NCBI RefSeq assembly: GCF_002797975.1
Contig: NZ_PGET01000001.1
Span: 186,001-250,000, forward strand
DNA: 64,000 nucleotides
Origin: [Clostridium] celerecrescens 18A
Lineage (GTDB): Bacteria > Bacillota > Clostridia > Lachnospirales > Lachnospiraceae
Reading direction: 5' to 3'
The first letter of the stretch is position 1, and each line of letters begins with the position of its first letter. The notes beneath the pieces were generated by a model, which was not told the DNA's origin, did not search any database, and saw nothing but the letters and a program-made list of their open reading frames with translations. The position numbers and the translations under genes are program-made. Shown piece by piece: positions 15,592 through 24,070 of this stretch.

Positions 15592-17265
15592 ATGTTCAGA
15601 AGTGAAAAAACACTAAGAGGAATTGAGAATCAGTACTACCGTGCAACCTATAAATCAATGGGTTTTACCAGTGATGATTTGGAACGGCCGATTATCGGTA
15701 TTGCAAATTCGTGGACTGAAGGGGTACCGGGACATTTTAATCTGCGTCAGGTGGCGCAGAAAGTAAGAGACGGTATTAACCGTGCTGGAGGAACCGCAGT
15801 AGAATTCGGCACCATTGCATGCTGTGACGGAATGGCCCAGGGACATGATGGCATGCATTTTATTCTTCCCTCCCGCCAGATTATCAGCGACAGTATTGAG
15901 ACCTTTGCCCAGGCCCAGCTCCTGGATGCGATTGTTTTACTGGGATCATGTGACAAGATTGTTCCGGGAATGCTGATGGCTGCAGCCCGGCTGGACATCC
16001 CCTGTATTCTCTTGCCAGGCGGTCCCATGGAAGGCGGAATTGTATTTGACGGCCGCCAATCAGACCAGACCTCCAGTGCGGAAGCATTAGGGATGTTAAG
16101 TGCCAATAAGATCACGGAGGAGGAATATAAGAAGCTGGAGGATTTAAGCTGTCCAAGCTGTGGCTCCTGTTCTTATCTTGGAACTGCCAATACCATGTGC
16201 TGCCTGTCGGAAGCCCTGGGGATGACACCACCTAATGGTGGTATGGCTCCGGCCACATCAGCTGAGCGTTTGAGAATCGCGGAAGAAACCGGAATTAAGA
16301 TTGTGGAACTGACCAGAAATAAGGTGACAGCAAGGAAAATTATTACAAATGAGTCAATCAGGAATGCCATCAAAGTCTGTATGGCAATCAGCGGAAGTAC
16401 GAATGCCGTAATGCATTTAACCGCAATTGCTCACGAAGCAGAGCTGAATATCAATGTTTTGGAGGAATTTGACGAGCTTAGCCGGAAAACGCCGCAGGTT
16501 GCCAAGATTAATCCTTCCAGCCAGTATAATTGCATTGACTTTCACCGGGCAGGAGGAGTCCCGCGGGTAATGGAAGCATTAAAAGAGCTGATTGATTTAG
16601 ATGAGATGACGGTCACAGGAAAAACAGTAAGAGAAAATATTGAAAATCACAGATATGCATATCCAGCGGACCCAAGGGTAATTAAAACGGCGGAAGATCC
16701 CTTTGGTTTCCAGGGCGGTGTCGCTGTTTTAAGAGGAAATCTTGCTCCTGATACCGGTGTGACGAAACCAGGAGCATTTGATAAGAGTCTTTACCATTTT
16801 ACCGGTGAAGCGATCTGCTTTGACAGTGAAGAGGCAGCGGAAGAGGCGATTCTGGCAGGAAAAGTACGGGATGGGCATGTTGTGGTAATCCGTTATGAAG
16901 GCCCCAAAGGCGGTCCGGGAATGAGAGAAATGTTCAAAGCCATGAAGTATCTCTATGGAAGAGGATTGGCGCTGACTACAGCACTGATTACTGACGGCAG
17001 ATTTTCAGGAACCAACAACGGATGTTTTGTCGGTCATATCTCCCCGGAAGCAGCAGAAGGCGGACCAATTGCAATTGTAAAAGACGGAGATAAGATTGAG
17101 ATTGATGTGGAAAACAGAAGTATTAACCTGCTGGTTAGTGATGAGGAGATCGCTGCGAGAATGGAAGGCTGGAAGCGGCCGGAGCCGAAGTTTAAGAGGG
17201 GATATTTAGCGCTTTACTCCAAATTTGCAGCTTCCGGTTCAGAGGGCGGAATTTTAAAGATTTAA
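15592..17265 (+). CDS. IlvD/Edd-family dehydratase, likely sugar-acid dehydratase
   Basis: 557 residues. Iron-sulfur dehydratase motifs: CCDGMAQGHDGMHF, GSCDKIVPGMLMA (Cys120), CPSCGSCSYLGTANTM (Cys187/190/193), and TDGRFSGTNNGCFVGH near the C-terminus. The first cluster region reads IANSWTEGVPGHFNL, i.e. PGH rather than the PCN often seen in sugar-acid dehydratases, so by sequence it is closer to classical IlvD. The context (IclR, GntP permease, DapA-type aldolase, iron alcohol dehydrogenase) instead suggests dehydration of an aldonic acid to a 2-keto-3-deoxy acid. Branched-chain amino acid genes are absent nearby. Substrate not determinable. Confidence 0.85.
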   Translation: MFRSEKTLRGIENQYYRATYKSMGFTSDDLERPIIGIANSWTEGVPGHFNLRQVAQKVRDGINRAGGTAVEFGTIACCDGMAQGHDGMHFILPSRQIISDSIETFAQAQLLDAIVLLGSCDKIVPGMLMAAARLDIPCILLPGGPMEGGIVFDGRQSDQTSSAEALGMLSANKITEEEYKKLEDLSCPSCGSCSYLGTANTMCCLSEALGMTPPNGGMAPATSAERLRIAEETGIKIVELTRNKVTARKIITNESIRNAIKVCMAISGSTNAVMHLTAIAHEAELNINVLEEFDELSRKTPQVAKINPSSQYNCIDFHRAGGVPRVMEALKELIDLDEMTVTGKTVRENIENHRYAYPADPRVIKTAEDPFGFQGGVAVLRGNLAPDTGVTKPGAFDKSLYHFTGEAICFDSEEAAEEAILAGKVRDGHVVVIRYEGPKGGPGMREMFKAMKYLYGRGLALTTALITDGRFSGTNNGCFVGHISPEAAEGGPIAIVKDGDKIEIDVENRSINLLVSDEEIAARMEGWKRPEPKFKRGYLALYSKFAASGSEGGILKI

Positions 17266-17294
17266 TGAATCATAAGAGAAAGAGGTAAAAACGT

Positions 17295-18554
17295 ATGAGT
17301 GTATCAGCATTAGGAGCAATATTGGCTCTGGTAGTTGCCATCGTTTTAATTTTAAAAAAGGTCCCTCCTACATATGCCATGATAGCGGGCGCTGTTGTGG
17401 GCGGCTTAATCGGCGGAGCCGGGCTGGCCAATACGGTAACTTATATGATAAACGGAACAAAAGATATTGTGTCGGCAATTATCCGAATTGTGGCTGCCGG
17501 TGTGCTGGCAGGAGCTTTGATTAAATCAGGGGCAGCAGCGCGGATTGCCAATTCCATTGTGGAAAAACTGGGTGATAAAAATTCCCTGCTGGCAATGACT
17601 CTGGCTACCTGGCTGCTTACGGCCATCGGTGTTTTCGGTGATGTTGCAATCATAACCGTATCACCGATTGCCATTCAGATAGCCCAGAAAACAGGATATA
17701 AGAAGCTTGGCATATTGCTGGCCATGATCGGCGGCGTTAAGGCTGGCAATGTAATGAGTCCAAATCCCAACGGAATTGCTGCAGCAGAAACCTTTCATGT
17801 CCCGCTCACTTCCATGATGGCGGCAGGAATTCCTGCTGCATTGACAGCAATCGTGATTACAACACTTCTTGCCAAAGGCCTGGCTTATAAAGGGACAGAT
17901 GTTGTGGCTGACAGCGACGGGGCGGATACCGTTCTGCTGCCATCACTTGCCGGTGCATTGACTGGGCCGCTTGTGACCATTATGCTGCTGCTGTTAAGGC
18001 CGGTTGCAGGTATTACCATTGATCCATTGATTGCCCTTCCGGTGGGCGGCCTGGTGGGCATGGCCGTAATGGGAAAGCTAAAAGATTTTGTATCATACCT
18101 GGAATTCGGACTGGGAAAAATGAGCGGCGTGGCAATGCTGCTCATAGGAACCGGAACGCTGGCCGGAATCATAGCCAATTCCACCCTAAAAGAGGTGATT
18201 GTCCAATTGCTGCAAAAAGCCGGTTTGCCGGGATTTCTGCTTGCGCCAATATCTGGAACCCTCATGGGTGCGGCTTCCGCTTCTTCCACAGCAGGCACGA
18301 CCTTAGCCAGCCAGATTTTCGGTGATACCATTCTTTCTTACGGTGTTGCAGCACTGGCAGCCGGTGCCATGATCCACGCGGGAAGCTTTGTGTTTGACGG
18401 ACTTCCCCATGGTTCATTTTTCCATGTCAGTGCCGGTTGTGTGAATATGAAAATCAATGAGAGACTGAAATTGATTGCTTATGAATCATTCATTGGCATC
18501 TGCATGGTAACGGTATCAACCATTGTATATGGTGTAATTAAAATAGCAGGATAG
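17295..18554 (+). CDS. GntP-family gluconate/sugar-acid permease
   Basis: 419 residues of almost continuous hydrophobic helices (about 12). GNVMSPNPNGIAAAETF and the C-terminal GMIHAGSF-like stretch AAGAMIHAGSFVFDGLPHGS are typical of the GntP/GntT proton symporter family. It lies 29 bases after the dehydratase and 8 before the aldolase, so it should import the substrate of the pathway. The E. coli counterpart in the yjh cluster, YjhF, belongs to the same family. Confidence 0.85.
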   Translation: MSVSALGAILALVVAIVLILKKVPPTYAMIAGAVVGGLIGGAGLANTVTYMINGTKDIVSAIIRIVAAGVLAGALIKSGAAARIANSIVEKLGDKNSLLAMTLATWLLTAIGVFGDVAIITVSPIAIQIAQKTGYKKLGILLAMIGGVKAGNVMSPNPNGIAAAETFHVPLTSMMAAGIPAALTAIVITTLLAKGLAYKGTDVVADSDGADTVLLPSLAGALTGPLVTIMLLLLRPVAGITIDPLIALPVGGLVGMAVMGKLKDFVSYLEFGLGKMSGVAMLLIGTGTLAGIIANSTLKEVIVQLLQKAGLPGFLLAPISGTLMGAASASSTAGTTLASQIFGDTILSYGVAALAAGAMIHAGSFVFDGLPHGSFFHVSAGCVNMKINERLKLIAYESFIGICMVTVSTIVYGVIKIAG

Positions 18555-18562
18555 GAGACATA

Positions 18563-19450
18563 ATGAAAGCAAAAATAGTAACCCCAACCCTCACCATTTT
18601 TAATCAGGAAGGTGCAATTGATTATGAAGGCAATCGTACGTTAATCCGTCATCTGGTAGACAATGGCGTTGATGGCGTGGTACCCCTTGGCAGTACCGGT
18701 GAGTTTACCATCCTTCCTTTTGAGGAAAAGAAAAGGTTTCTGGAGTTTTATCTGAAGGAAATTAACGGAGCAGTAAAAGTGCTGCCCGGAACAGGCTGTA
18801 TCAATCACGAGGAAACGGTAAAGCTGTCGAACTTTGCTTTGCAAAATGGCGCGGATGGAGTTCTTGTTATCGGCCAGTACTATTACGGCATATCCCAGGA
18901 GGAGATTTTCCATTATTATGACTTCCTGGCATCCCGGATTGAAGGAAATGTGTACCTGTATAATTTTCCTGCCAGAACAAATTCAACATTTGAGCCGGAA
19001 ACCGTTTTGCGCTTGCTGCGCAAACATAAAAATATTGTAGGAATGAAAGAATCGGTTTCTTCTTTTACTCATACAAGAGATATTCTGGATCTGATTCAGG
19101 GTGAATTTCCGGATTTTCAAATGTATTCCGGATTTGATGACCAGTTTCTTGATAATATTGACTACGGCGGACAAGGTTCCATCGGAGCCATTTCCAATCT
19201 GCTGCCCGGACTATGGTCAGGCTGGGTAAAAGCAAGAAATATGGAGAATTGGGAAGATATTATGAAATATAAGAAAAAAATCCATAAGCTGATGCGTCTT
19301 TATCAGCTGGAAACCAATTGTTCCGGTCTGTTTAAAGCGGTGTTAAAGGCAAGAGGGCTGGATATTTGCTCTCAGTCCATGTTCCCGTTTGACCAGGTGA
19401 GGAAGGAATCTGTCAGTGAGGCTTTGGCATTAATAGAATCCGTAGGATAA
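18563..19450 (+). CDS. DapA-superfamily class I aldolase (2-keto-3-deoxy-acid aldolase type)
   Basis: 295 residues, TIM barrel of the dihydrodipicolinate synthase / N-acetylneuraminate lyase superfamily. PLGSTGEFTIL carries the GxxGE carboxylate-binding motif; Tyr133 (YLYNFPART) and the Schiff-base Lys162 (GMKESVSS) are in place. In this gene neighbourhood the expected reaction is retro-aldol cleavage of a 2-keto-3-deoxy-sugar acid to pyruvate plus an aldehyde, as for YjhH/YagE of E. coli. A biosynthetic DapA role is unlikely given the operon. Tight spacing on both sides. Confidence 0.85.
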   Translation: MKAKIVTPTLTIFNQEGAIDYEGNRTLIRHLVDNGVDGVVPLGSTGEFTILPFEEKKRFLEFYLKEINGAVKVLPGTGCINHEETVKLSNFALQNGADGVLVIGQYYYGISQEEIFHYYDFLASRIEGNVYLYNFPARTNSTFEPETVLRLLRKHKNIVGMKESVSSFTHTRDILDLIQGEFPDFQMYSGFDDQFLDNIDYGGQGSIGAISNLLPGLWSGWVKARNMENWEDIMKYKKKIHKLMRLYQLETNCSGLFKAVLKARGLDICSQSMFPFDQVRKESVSEALALIESVG

Positions 19451-19467
19451 AGAAAAGGAGAATACTT

Positions 19468-20610
19468 ATGATTTATTATATTCCACCCGTAAACTTAATG
19501 GGGAGAGGGTGCTTAAAAGAACTGAAGGAGCCGATCCGGAAATTGGGCTGTAAAAAGGCATTGGTTGTCAGTGATGGTTTTTTAAAGAAAAACGGTACAG
19601 TTGAAAAGGTTACGGCGATTCTTGATGCTGTGAATATCGGATATGCGGTTTACACGGAAGCAAAACCCAATCCTACTATAGATAACGTAAATAAAGGTCT
19701 GGAGCTTTTACAGAAAGAAAATTGTGATTTTATTGTTTCTGTGGGCGGCGGATCCCCTCAGGATTGTGGAAAGGCAATTGCTGTTTTGGCAGCAAACGGC
19801 GGACAGATTACTGATTATGAAGGTATCAACAAGTCTGCCAGAAAGTCTCTGCCTATTGTTGCAATAACGACAACCGCGGGCACATCGGCAGAAGTGACGA
19901 TTAATTATGTGATTACAGATGAGAAACGCCATGTGAAAATGATAATGGTAGATTCCAACACCCTGGCTGAGATTACTGTAAATGATCCGGAACTGATGCT
20001 GGAAAAACCGGCAGCCTTAACGGCGGCGACCGGCATGGATGCTTTGACACATGCAGTGGAAGCTGTGGTTGCCAAGGGGGCCATGGATGTTACTGATGCA
20101 ACGGCGCTGTACGCAATCAAACAAATTTTTGAGTATCTGCCACGTGCCGTAAAGGATGGAAACGATATTGAGGCAAGAGAGCAGATGGGATATGCATGCT
20201 TTTTAAATGGAATAGCTTTCAGTAATGCCGGACTCGGTAATGTTCATGCAATGGCTCATCAATTGGGCGGCCTTTATGATCTGCCCCACGGTGTATGTAA
20301 TGCGATGCTCCTGCCGGTTGTGGAGGAAGAGAATGCAAAGCATGTGCCAGAGCGTTTTCGGTTAATTGCCGAAGCTGCCGGCTGTGATACCAAAGGCAAA
20401 TCAGATCAGCAATGTGTGGATGATGTCATCAGAAAAATGAAGGAATTATCAAGAGAAGTTAATATTCCGGAGTCCTTAAAGGAACTTGGGGTGGATGAGC
20501 CGGATTTTGAGTTGCTGGCCGAAAATGCCATGAAAGATGCGTGTGCAGGTGCCAATCCTGTTTTCTTTGATAAAGAAAGGCTTGTGGAATTATTTAAAAA
20601 AATTCAGTAA
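19468..20610 (+). CDS. Iron-dependent (group III) alcohol dehydrogenase
   Basis: 380 residues. NAD-binding GGGSPQDCGKAIAVL, then TTTAGTSAEVT, and the four metal ligands of the family in the right spacing: Asp191 and His195 (GMDALTHAVEA), His264 (AMAHQLGG) and His274 (LPHGVCNAM). FucO-type enzymes reduce lactaldehyde or glycolaldehyde to diols. As last gene of the sugar-acid operon it probably removes the aldehyde released by the aldolase, re-oxidising NADH. Followed by a hairpin. Confidence 0.88.
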   Translation: MIYYIPPVNLMGRGCLKELKEPIRKLGCKKALVVSDGFLKKNGTVEKVTAILDAVNIGYAVYTEAKPNPTIDNVNKGLELLQKENCDFIVSVGGGSPQDCGKAIAVLAANGGQITDYEGINKSARKSLPIVAITTTAGTSAEVTINYVITDEKRHVKMIMVDSNTLAEITVNDPELMLEKPAALTAATGMDALTHAVEAVVAKGAMDVTDATALYAIKQIFEYLPRAVKDGNDIEAREQMGYACFLNGIAFSNAGLGNVHAMAHQLGGLYDLPHGVCNAMLLPVVEEENAKHVPERFRLIAEAAGCDTKGKSDQQCVDDVIRKMKELSREVNIPESLKELGVDEPDFELLAENAMKDACAGANPVFFDKERLVELFKKIQ

Positions 20611-20614
20611 AAGG

Positions 20615-20637
20615 GAAGCGCCGGTCTCCGGCGCTTC
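20615..20637 (+). terminator. Hairpin terminator after the sugar-acid operon
   Basis: GAAGCGCCGG-TCT-CCGGCGCTTC is a perfect 10-base stem just after the stop; a T-run (TTTTT) appears about 7 bases later. Confidence 0.7.
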
Positions 20638-20950
20638 TATGCCTGTTTTTCAAAGAAGTTTCATGGCATTTTAGTGCAGAAATCATAAATATGGTTGTCA
20701 AACCGTGTCATTTTTTACAATAAAAGGACTCTCCGCTGGGCGGTGGTGCTTTCCGTAATTTTAAACTGGGCGTTTCTGGAGATGAAGTTTCTGCCGAATG
20801 CCCATAACAGTTGGTTATTGCTGCAAGATATCATTTGGCTTTTTCTACATCCTGCCCTTTATGATTTAAAAACATGGATTTTTAAGTATTTACTTTGCCT
20901 CTTCTATATGTTATGATGAAAAAAATACGTTATAATAGATGGTGAACAGT
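20638..20950. other. Intergenic region before the XRE-cupin gene; -10 element only
   Basis: A 73-codon frame at 20695-20916 has no RBS and biased, unfamiliar content, so it is not called. A perfect TATAAT stands at 20931-20936, but no good -35 lies 16-18 bases upstream. With that -10, transcription would begin near 20943, very close to the ATG at 20951. Confidence 0.4.
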
Positions 20951-21511
20951 ATGAATGACTTAAAATCAATTATTGTAGAGCGAATGAAAGCAGTACGCAA
21001 CAGCAAGCAGTTAAGCTTAGATCAAGCGGCGGATATAACCGGAATCAGCAAGGCCATGCTGAGCCAGATCGAGCGTGGGCAGTCTATGCCTACAATCACA
21101 ACACTTTGGAAAATCTCCACAGGGTATAAGGTTCCGCTCACCTATTTTTGGGAGAAGGAAAAGAGTAATTACACCAAAATAGACACATTGAATACCCAGC
21201 CGGTTTATGAGGAAGACGAAAAGATGCGGACCTTCCCCCTTTTCCCCTATAATCCAGCTCAGAGCTTTGAGATGCTGTATATCGAATTTGAGCCGGGGTG
21301 CGTTCACCAATCAGCCAGACATATGGATGGCGTGGAAGAATATATCTTTGTCCGGAAAGGACAATTGGAGATGCGCCTGAATCAGGATGAGACTGTTTTG
21401 ACCGAAGCCCAGTGTTTCCGTTTTAAGGCTGATGTTCCTCATTGCTATATCAACTCGTCAAAGGAAACGTGCTGCATACTGAACATTATTTTTTACCCGA
21501 TAGGGTCATAA
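20951..21511 (+). CDS. XRE-family regulator with C-terminal cupin domain
   Basis: About 186 residues. N-terminal helix-turn-helix of the Cro/CI type (LSLDQAADITGISKAMLSQIERGQ), then a cupin sensor (YIEFEPGCVHQSARHMDG, EEYIFVRKGQLEMRL, DVPHCYIN). These two-domain proteins generally repress a nearby metabolic or transport gene. ATG 20951 is used with GGTGA upstream; ATG 20939 is an in-frame alternative. The stop overlaps the reading frame of the EamA-like exporter downstream, so the pair is likely one operon with this protein as its regulator. Confidence 0.82.
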   Translation: MNDLKSIIVERMKAVRNSKQLSLDQAADITGISKAMLSQIERGQSMPTITTLWKISTGYKVPLTYFWEKEKSNYTKIDTLNTQPVYEEDEKMRTFPLFPYNPAQSFEMLYIEFEPGCVHQSARHMDGVEEYIFVRKGQLEMRLNQDETVLTEAQCFRFKADVPHCYINSSKETCCILNIIFYPIGS

Positions 21512-21525
21512 TGGAGTCCCAAAAT

Positions 21526-22452
21526 ATGAAAAAAGCACTTATATTTGGAATTATCGGATCTTTCTTTTTTGCATTTACATTTGTTCTGAACCGCAGCATG
21601 CACCTGTCCGGAGGAAGCTGGATTTGGAGTGCAAGTCTACGCTATCTGTTTACCTTTCCGATTCTTGCTCTGATTGTGGGAAAACAACACGGGTTTTTGC
21701 AAGTCCATAACGTGATCAGAAAGAATCTTTTCAATTGGCTTACTTGGAGTACCGTCGGATTTGGTCTGTTTTACGCCCCCATGTCTTATGCAGCCGATTA
21801 TGGGGAGTCCTGGCTGATTGCTGCATCCTGGCAGGTAACAATTGTAATGGGTATATTATTGTCACCAGTATTCCATAAGCGTATCCCGATAAAAAATCTA
21901 TGTATATCAGGATTTATTTTAATCGGAGTTTTTCTTTTACAGGTACATAATATTGCAGATTTGGATATTAAGATAACCCTTATGACGCTGCTTCCCATCC
22001 TTGTAGGGGCTGCCTCCTATCCTTTGGGAAATAGAAAAATCATGGAGGCAAGCGGGGATCAGCTTTCTACAATCCAGCGAACTTACGGTATGACGTTATG
22101 CAGCCTCCCCTTCTGGTTCATTTTATCCGTGTTCGGACTGGTAAATGCCGGGGTCCCTTCTGTAAATCAGACCGTACAATCCTTATGTGTCGCGGTTTTT
22201 TCCGGAGTGATCGCAACGCTGTTATTTTTTAAAGCCACCGATTTGGTTAATTCGAACCATAAGCAGCTTGCTGTGATAGAATCCACACAGTCGGGTGAGG
22301 TCATATTTACCTTATTAGGAGGTGTTTGGCTTCTTGGGGATTCCCGGCCTGATGGTCTGGGAATTATCGGCCTATCGTTTATTGTGTTTGGTATGATCTT
22401 AAACAGCATGATTGTATCCTTTTCTAAAAAATCAGAGATTATTGACCTGTAA
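21526..22452 (+). CDS. DMT-superfamily (EamA/EmrE-like) multidrug or metabolite exporter
   Basis: 308 residues from ATG 21526, chosen because GGAG at 21513 is well spaced; an in-frame ATG at 21511 overlaps the regulator stop. Ten predicted membrane helices in two five-helix repeats, beginning ALIFGIIGSFFFAFTFVLNR and with a central GAASYPLGNRK. It resembles the ten-helix multidrug resistance efflux group (PF13536). Controlled most probably by the XRE-cupin protein immediately upstream. Confidence 0.78.
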   Translation: MKKALIFGIIGSFFFAFTFVLNRSMHLSGGSWIWSASLRYLFTFPILALIVGKQHGFLQVHNVIRKNLFNWLTWSTVGFGLFYAPMSYAADYGESWLIAASWQVTIVMGILLSPVFHKRIPIKNLCISGFILIGVFLLQVHNIADLDIKITLMTLLPILVGAASYPLGNRKIMEASGDQLSTIQRTYGMTLCSLPFWFILSVFGLVNAGVPSVNQTVQSLCVAVFSGVIATLLFFKATDLVNSNHKQLAVIESTQSGEVIFTLLGGVWLLGDSRPDGLGIIGLSFIVFGMILNSMIVSFSKKSEIIDL

Positions 22453-22471
22453 CGAATTGGTCTTTACCTGT

Positions 22472-22504
22472 CAGCCTGCAGTGCGTCTGCCGGCTGTTTT
22501 TGTA
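22472..22504 (+). terminator. Intrinsic terminator after the exporter gene
   Basis: CAGCCTGCAG and CTGCCGGCTG form a GC-rich stem followed by TTTTTG. Confidence 0.8.
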
Positions 22505-22771
22505 TTCATATGCGGCGGCCTTGAGATGATAGAATTTCAGGGCGCCCTTTTTTATTTATCTTAAGTTATTACAAGTATGTAAGTATCAGGGATGTTTTGA
22601 TCCGTATGAACTTGAAAGTCTCTTGATAGTCTGGTAATATTAGGAACAGATCACTTTGTTTTCAGCCGTCAAATGATAAAGAGGCTGAAGTAAAAAGGGC
22701 GGTCGGGAATGAAAAGGAATAACAGCCAGGTATACCGACAGGATAAATAAAGATAGGAAAGGAAAGGGTAT
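22505..22771. other. Intergenic region with a second hairpin, no gene
   Basis: A second terminator-like element at 22513-22555 (GGCGGCCTTGAGA with TTTCAGGGCGCC, then CTTTTTTA) follows the first. The remaining bases to the pentapeptide gene contain no recognised gene; a purine-rich RBS region (AAAGGAAAGGG) precedes ATG 22772. Confidence 0.45.
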
Positions 22772-23431
22772 ATGAGCCAGAAACTTCTTACCCCCATCCT
22801 TCCGGAGTGGATGGATTTTGTTCTGGAAGATGTGGATGAATTATACCGCAAAAAAGACCAGGAGGAAGCGGTAAGTGATGTTCTCATAAGAAATCTTCAT
22901 GTAACGGAGGAAGTGCTTTCCCATATGCGTTTTTCCGCCGTCATATTTGAAAACTGCATATTTCAGGATTGCAGCTTTGAAAAAGGAGAATTTACTGACG
23001 TGGCGTTCCGGGCCTGCGACATATCCAACTGCAACTTTGAGGACAGCTATTTTAACCGGGTGGAATTTACCTCCTCAAAGGGTATGGGAACAAAATTCTG
23101 CGGGAATACCATGCTCCATACCGTAATAAAAGACTGTAATTTCAACTATGCCAATTTCGATTCCTCCAGACTGGAGCACATCCAATTTACCGATTCCCAG
23201 GTCCGGGGCGGTTCCCTGACCCAGTGCCGCTGCAAGGCGTTTGAATGGAACCGGGCGAATCTGGAAAATGCAAGTTTTTTTAAAACCATGATGAAAGGAA
23301 TGGATTTTACCAACAGCACCATACAGGGGTTGGTGATGTCTGATAACTGCACGGAGATAAAGGGCGCTGTGGTGGACCTATACCAGGCGGCGGAACTGGC
23401 AAAGTATCTTGGCATTGTCATAAAAAACTGA
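22772..23431 (+). CDS. Pentapeptide-repeat protein
   Basis: 219 residues. From about residue 50 to 190 the sequence follows the five-residue pattern with a central Phe/Leu (e.g. FENCIFQDCSFEKGEFTDVA and NCNFEDSYFNRVEF), which folds as a right-handed quadrilateral beta-helix. The first 45 residues are a non-repeat helical cap (LPEWMDFVLEDVDELYRKKD). Cytosolic, no signal. Related proteins include DNA-mimic gyrase protectors such as Qnr, but most are uncharacterised; no specific role claimed. Monocistronic. Confidence 0.85.
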   Translation: MSQKLLTPILPEWMDFVLEDVDELYRKKDQEEAVSDVLIRNLHVTEEVLSHMRFSAVIFENCIFQDCSFEKGEFTDVAFRACDISNCNFEDSYFNRVEFTSSKGMGTKFCGNTMLHTVIKDCNFNYANFDSSRLEHIQFTDSQVRGGSLTQCRCKAFEWNRANLENASFFKTMMKGMDFTNSTIQGLVMSDNCTEIKGAVVDLYQAAELAKYLGIVIKN

Positions 23432-23549
23432 CCATTCTGCTCTAACACGTTTCTGGATAAAACATGAGGTTTACAATGATCCCTTATATGATAAAATGGT
23501 TATAATTATGTTGCAAGATAAGCGTTTATTTAAGGAGGCGGGCTTTTTT

Positions 23550-23576
23550 ATGATGGAACCCTCAAAAACTGCGTAG
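23550..23576 (+). CDS. Possible eight-codon leader ORF with strong Shine-Dalgarno
   Basis: AAGGAGG at 23532-23538 is followed by ATGATGGAACCC... encoding MMEPSKTA and TAG. AACTGC/GCAGTT (23567-23572 and 23587-23592) form a hairpin that overlaps the stop codon. It precedes the CD3324-type gene by about 80 bases. Could be a regulatory leader or chance. Confidence 0.25.
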   Translation: MMEPSKTA

Positions 23577-23658
23577 CACGGGTTATGCAGTTAAAATAAT
23601 TAAGTAATTGTATAGCCTTTGCTATTCCTGACAGTAAAAATATGTTTGGGAGGCAGCG

Positions 23659-23943
23659 ATGCGCTATCAGAAGGCGAATGAGATTTTACCGGAAGAGCTG
23701 GTGGAATTAATTCAGAATTATATAGATGGGGAATATGTTTATATCCCCAGAAAACAGGAAAATAAACGAACCTGGGGCCAGAGGACAGGTGCCAGAGAGG
23801 AAAGAAAGCTCCGGGACTTATCCATCTATGAGGATTACCTTTCCGGCATATGCGTAAAGCTTTTGGCGGAGCGCTATTACCTGTCCGAGAAAAGCATCCA
23901 GAGGATCGTACTTCAGGAAAAGAGAAATATGAAATTGAAATAA
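23659..23943 (+). CDS. CD3324-type small helix-turn-helix protein
   Basis: 94 residues. YQKANEILPEELVELIQNYI then DGEYVYIPRKQENKRTWGQ are distinctive of a small clostridial family named after C. difficile CD3324. The C-terminal half contains a helix-turn-helix-like segment (YLSGICVKLLAERYYLSEKS, then IQRIV). Probably a DNA-binding regulator; targets unknown. ATG 23659 behind GGGAGGCAGCG; a strong hairpin terminator follows at once. Confidence 0.75.
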   Translation: MRYQKANEILPEELVELIQNYIDGEYVYIPRKQENKRTWGQRTGAREERKLRDLSIYEDYLSGICVKLLAERYYLSEKSIQRIVLQEKRNMKLK

Positions 23944-23983
23944 AGCGGCGCATCCGTAAGAAAATGGTGCGCCGCCTTTTCTT
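23944..23983 (+). terminator. Intrinsic terminator after the CD3324-type gene
   Basis: GCGGCGCATC and GGTGCGCCGC form a strong stem, loop CGTAAGAAAAT, followed by CTTTTCTTT. Confidence 0.8.
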
Positions 23984-24070
23984 TGTTCCATAAGAAAATA
24001 TGAGGTGGGATAAAGAAAGAGGGCGTGTTACAGTTGTTGAAAGAAACAATTGTAAAAATGGAGAAAGAAT

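Noticed and set aside
15592-17265. Calling the dehydratase simply IlvD of branched-chain amino acid synthesis
   Set aside because: Sequence is IlvD-like, but the operon holds a GntP permease, aldolase and alcohol dehydrogenase and no ilv genes, so no gene symbol is given.
20695-20916. 73-codon frame before the XRE-cupin gene
   Set aside because: No RBS, odd hydrophobic/Trp-rich content and no recognisable family; treated as intergenic.
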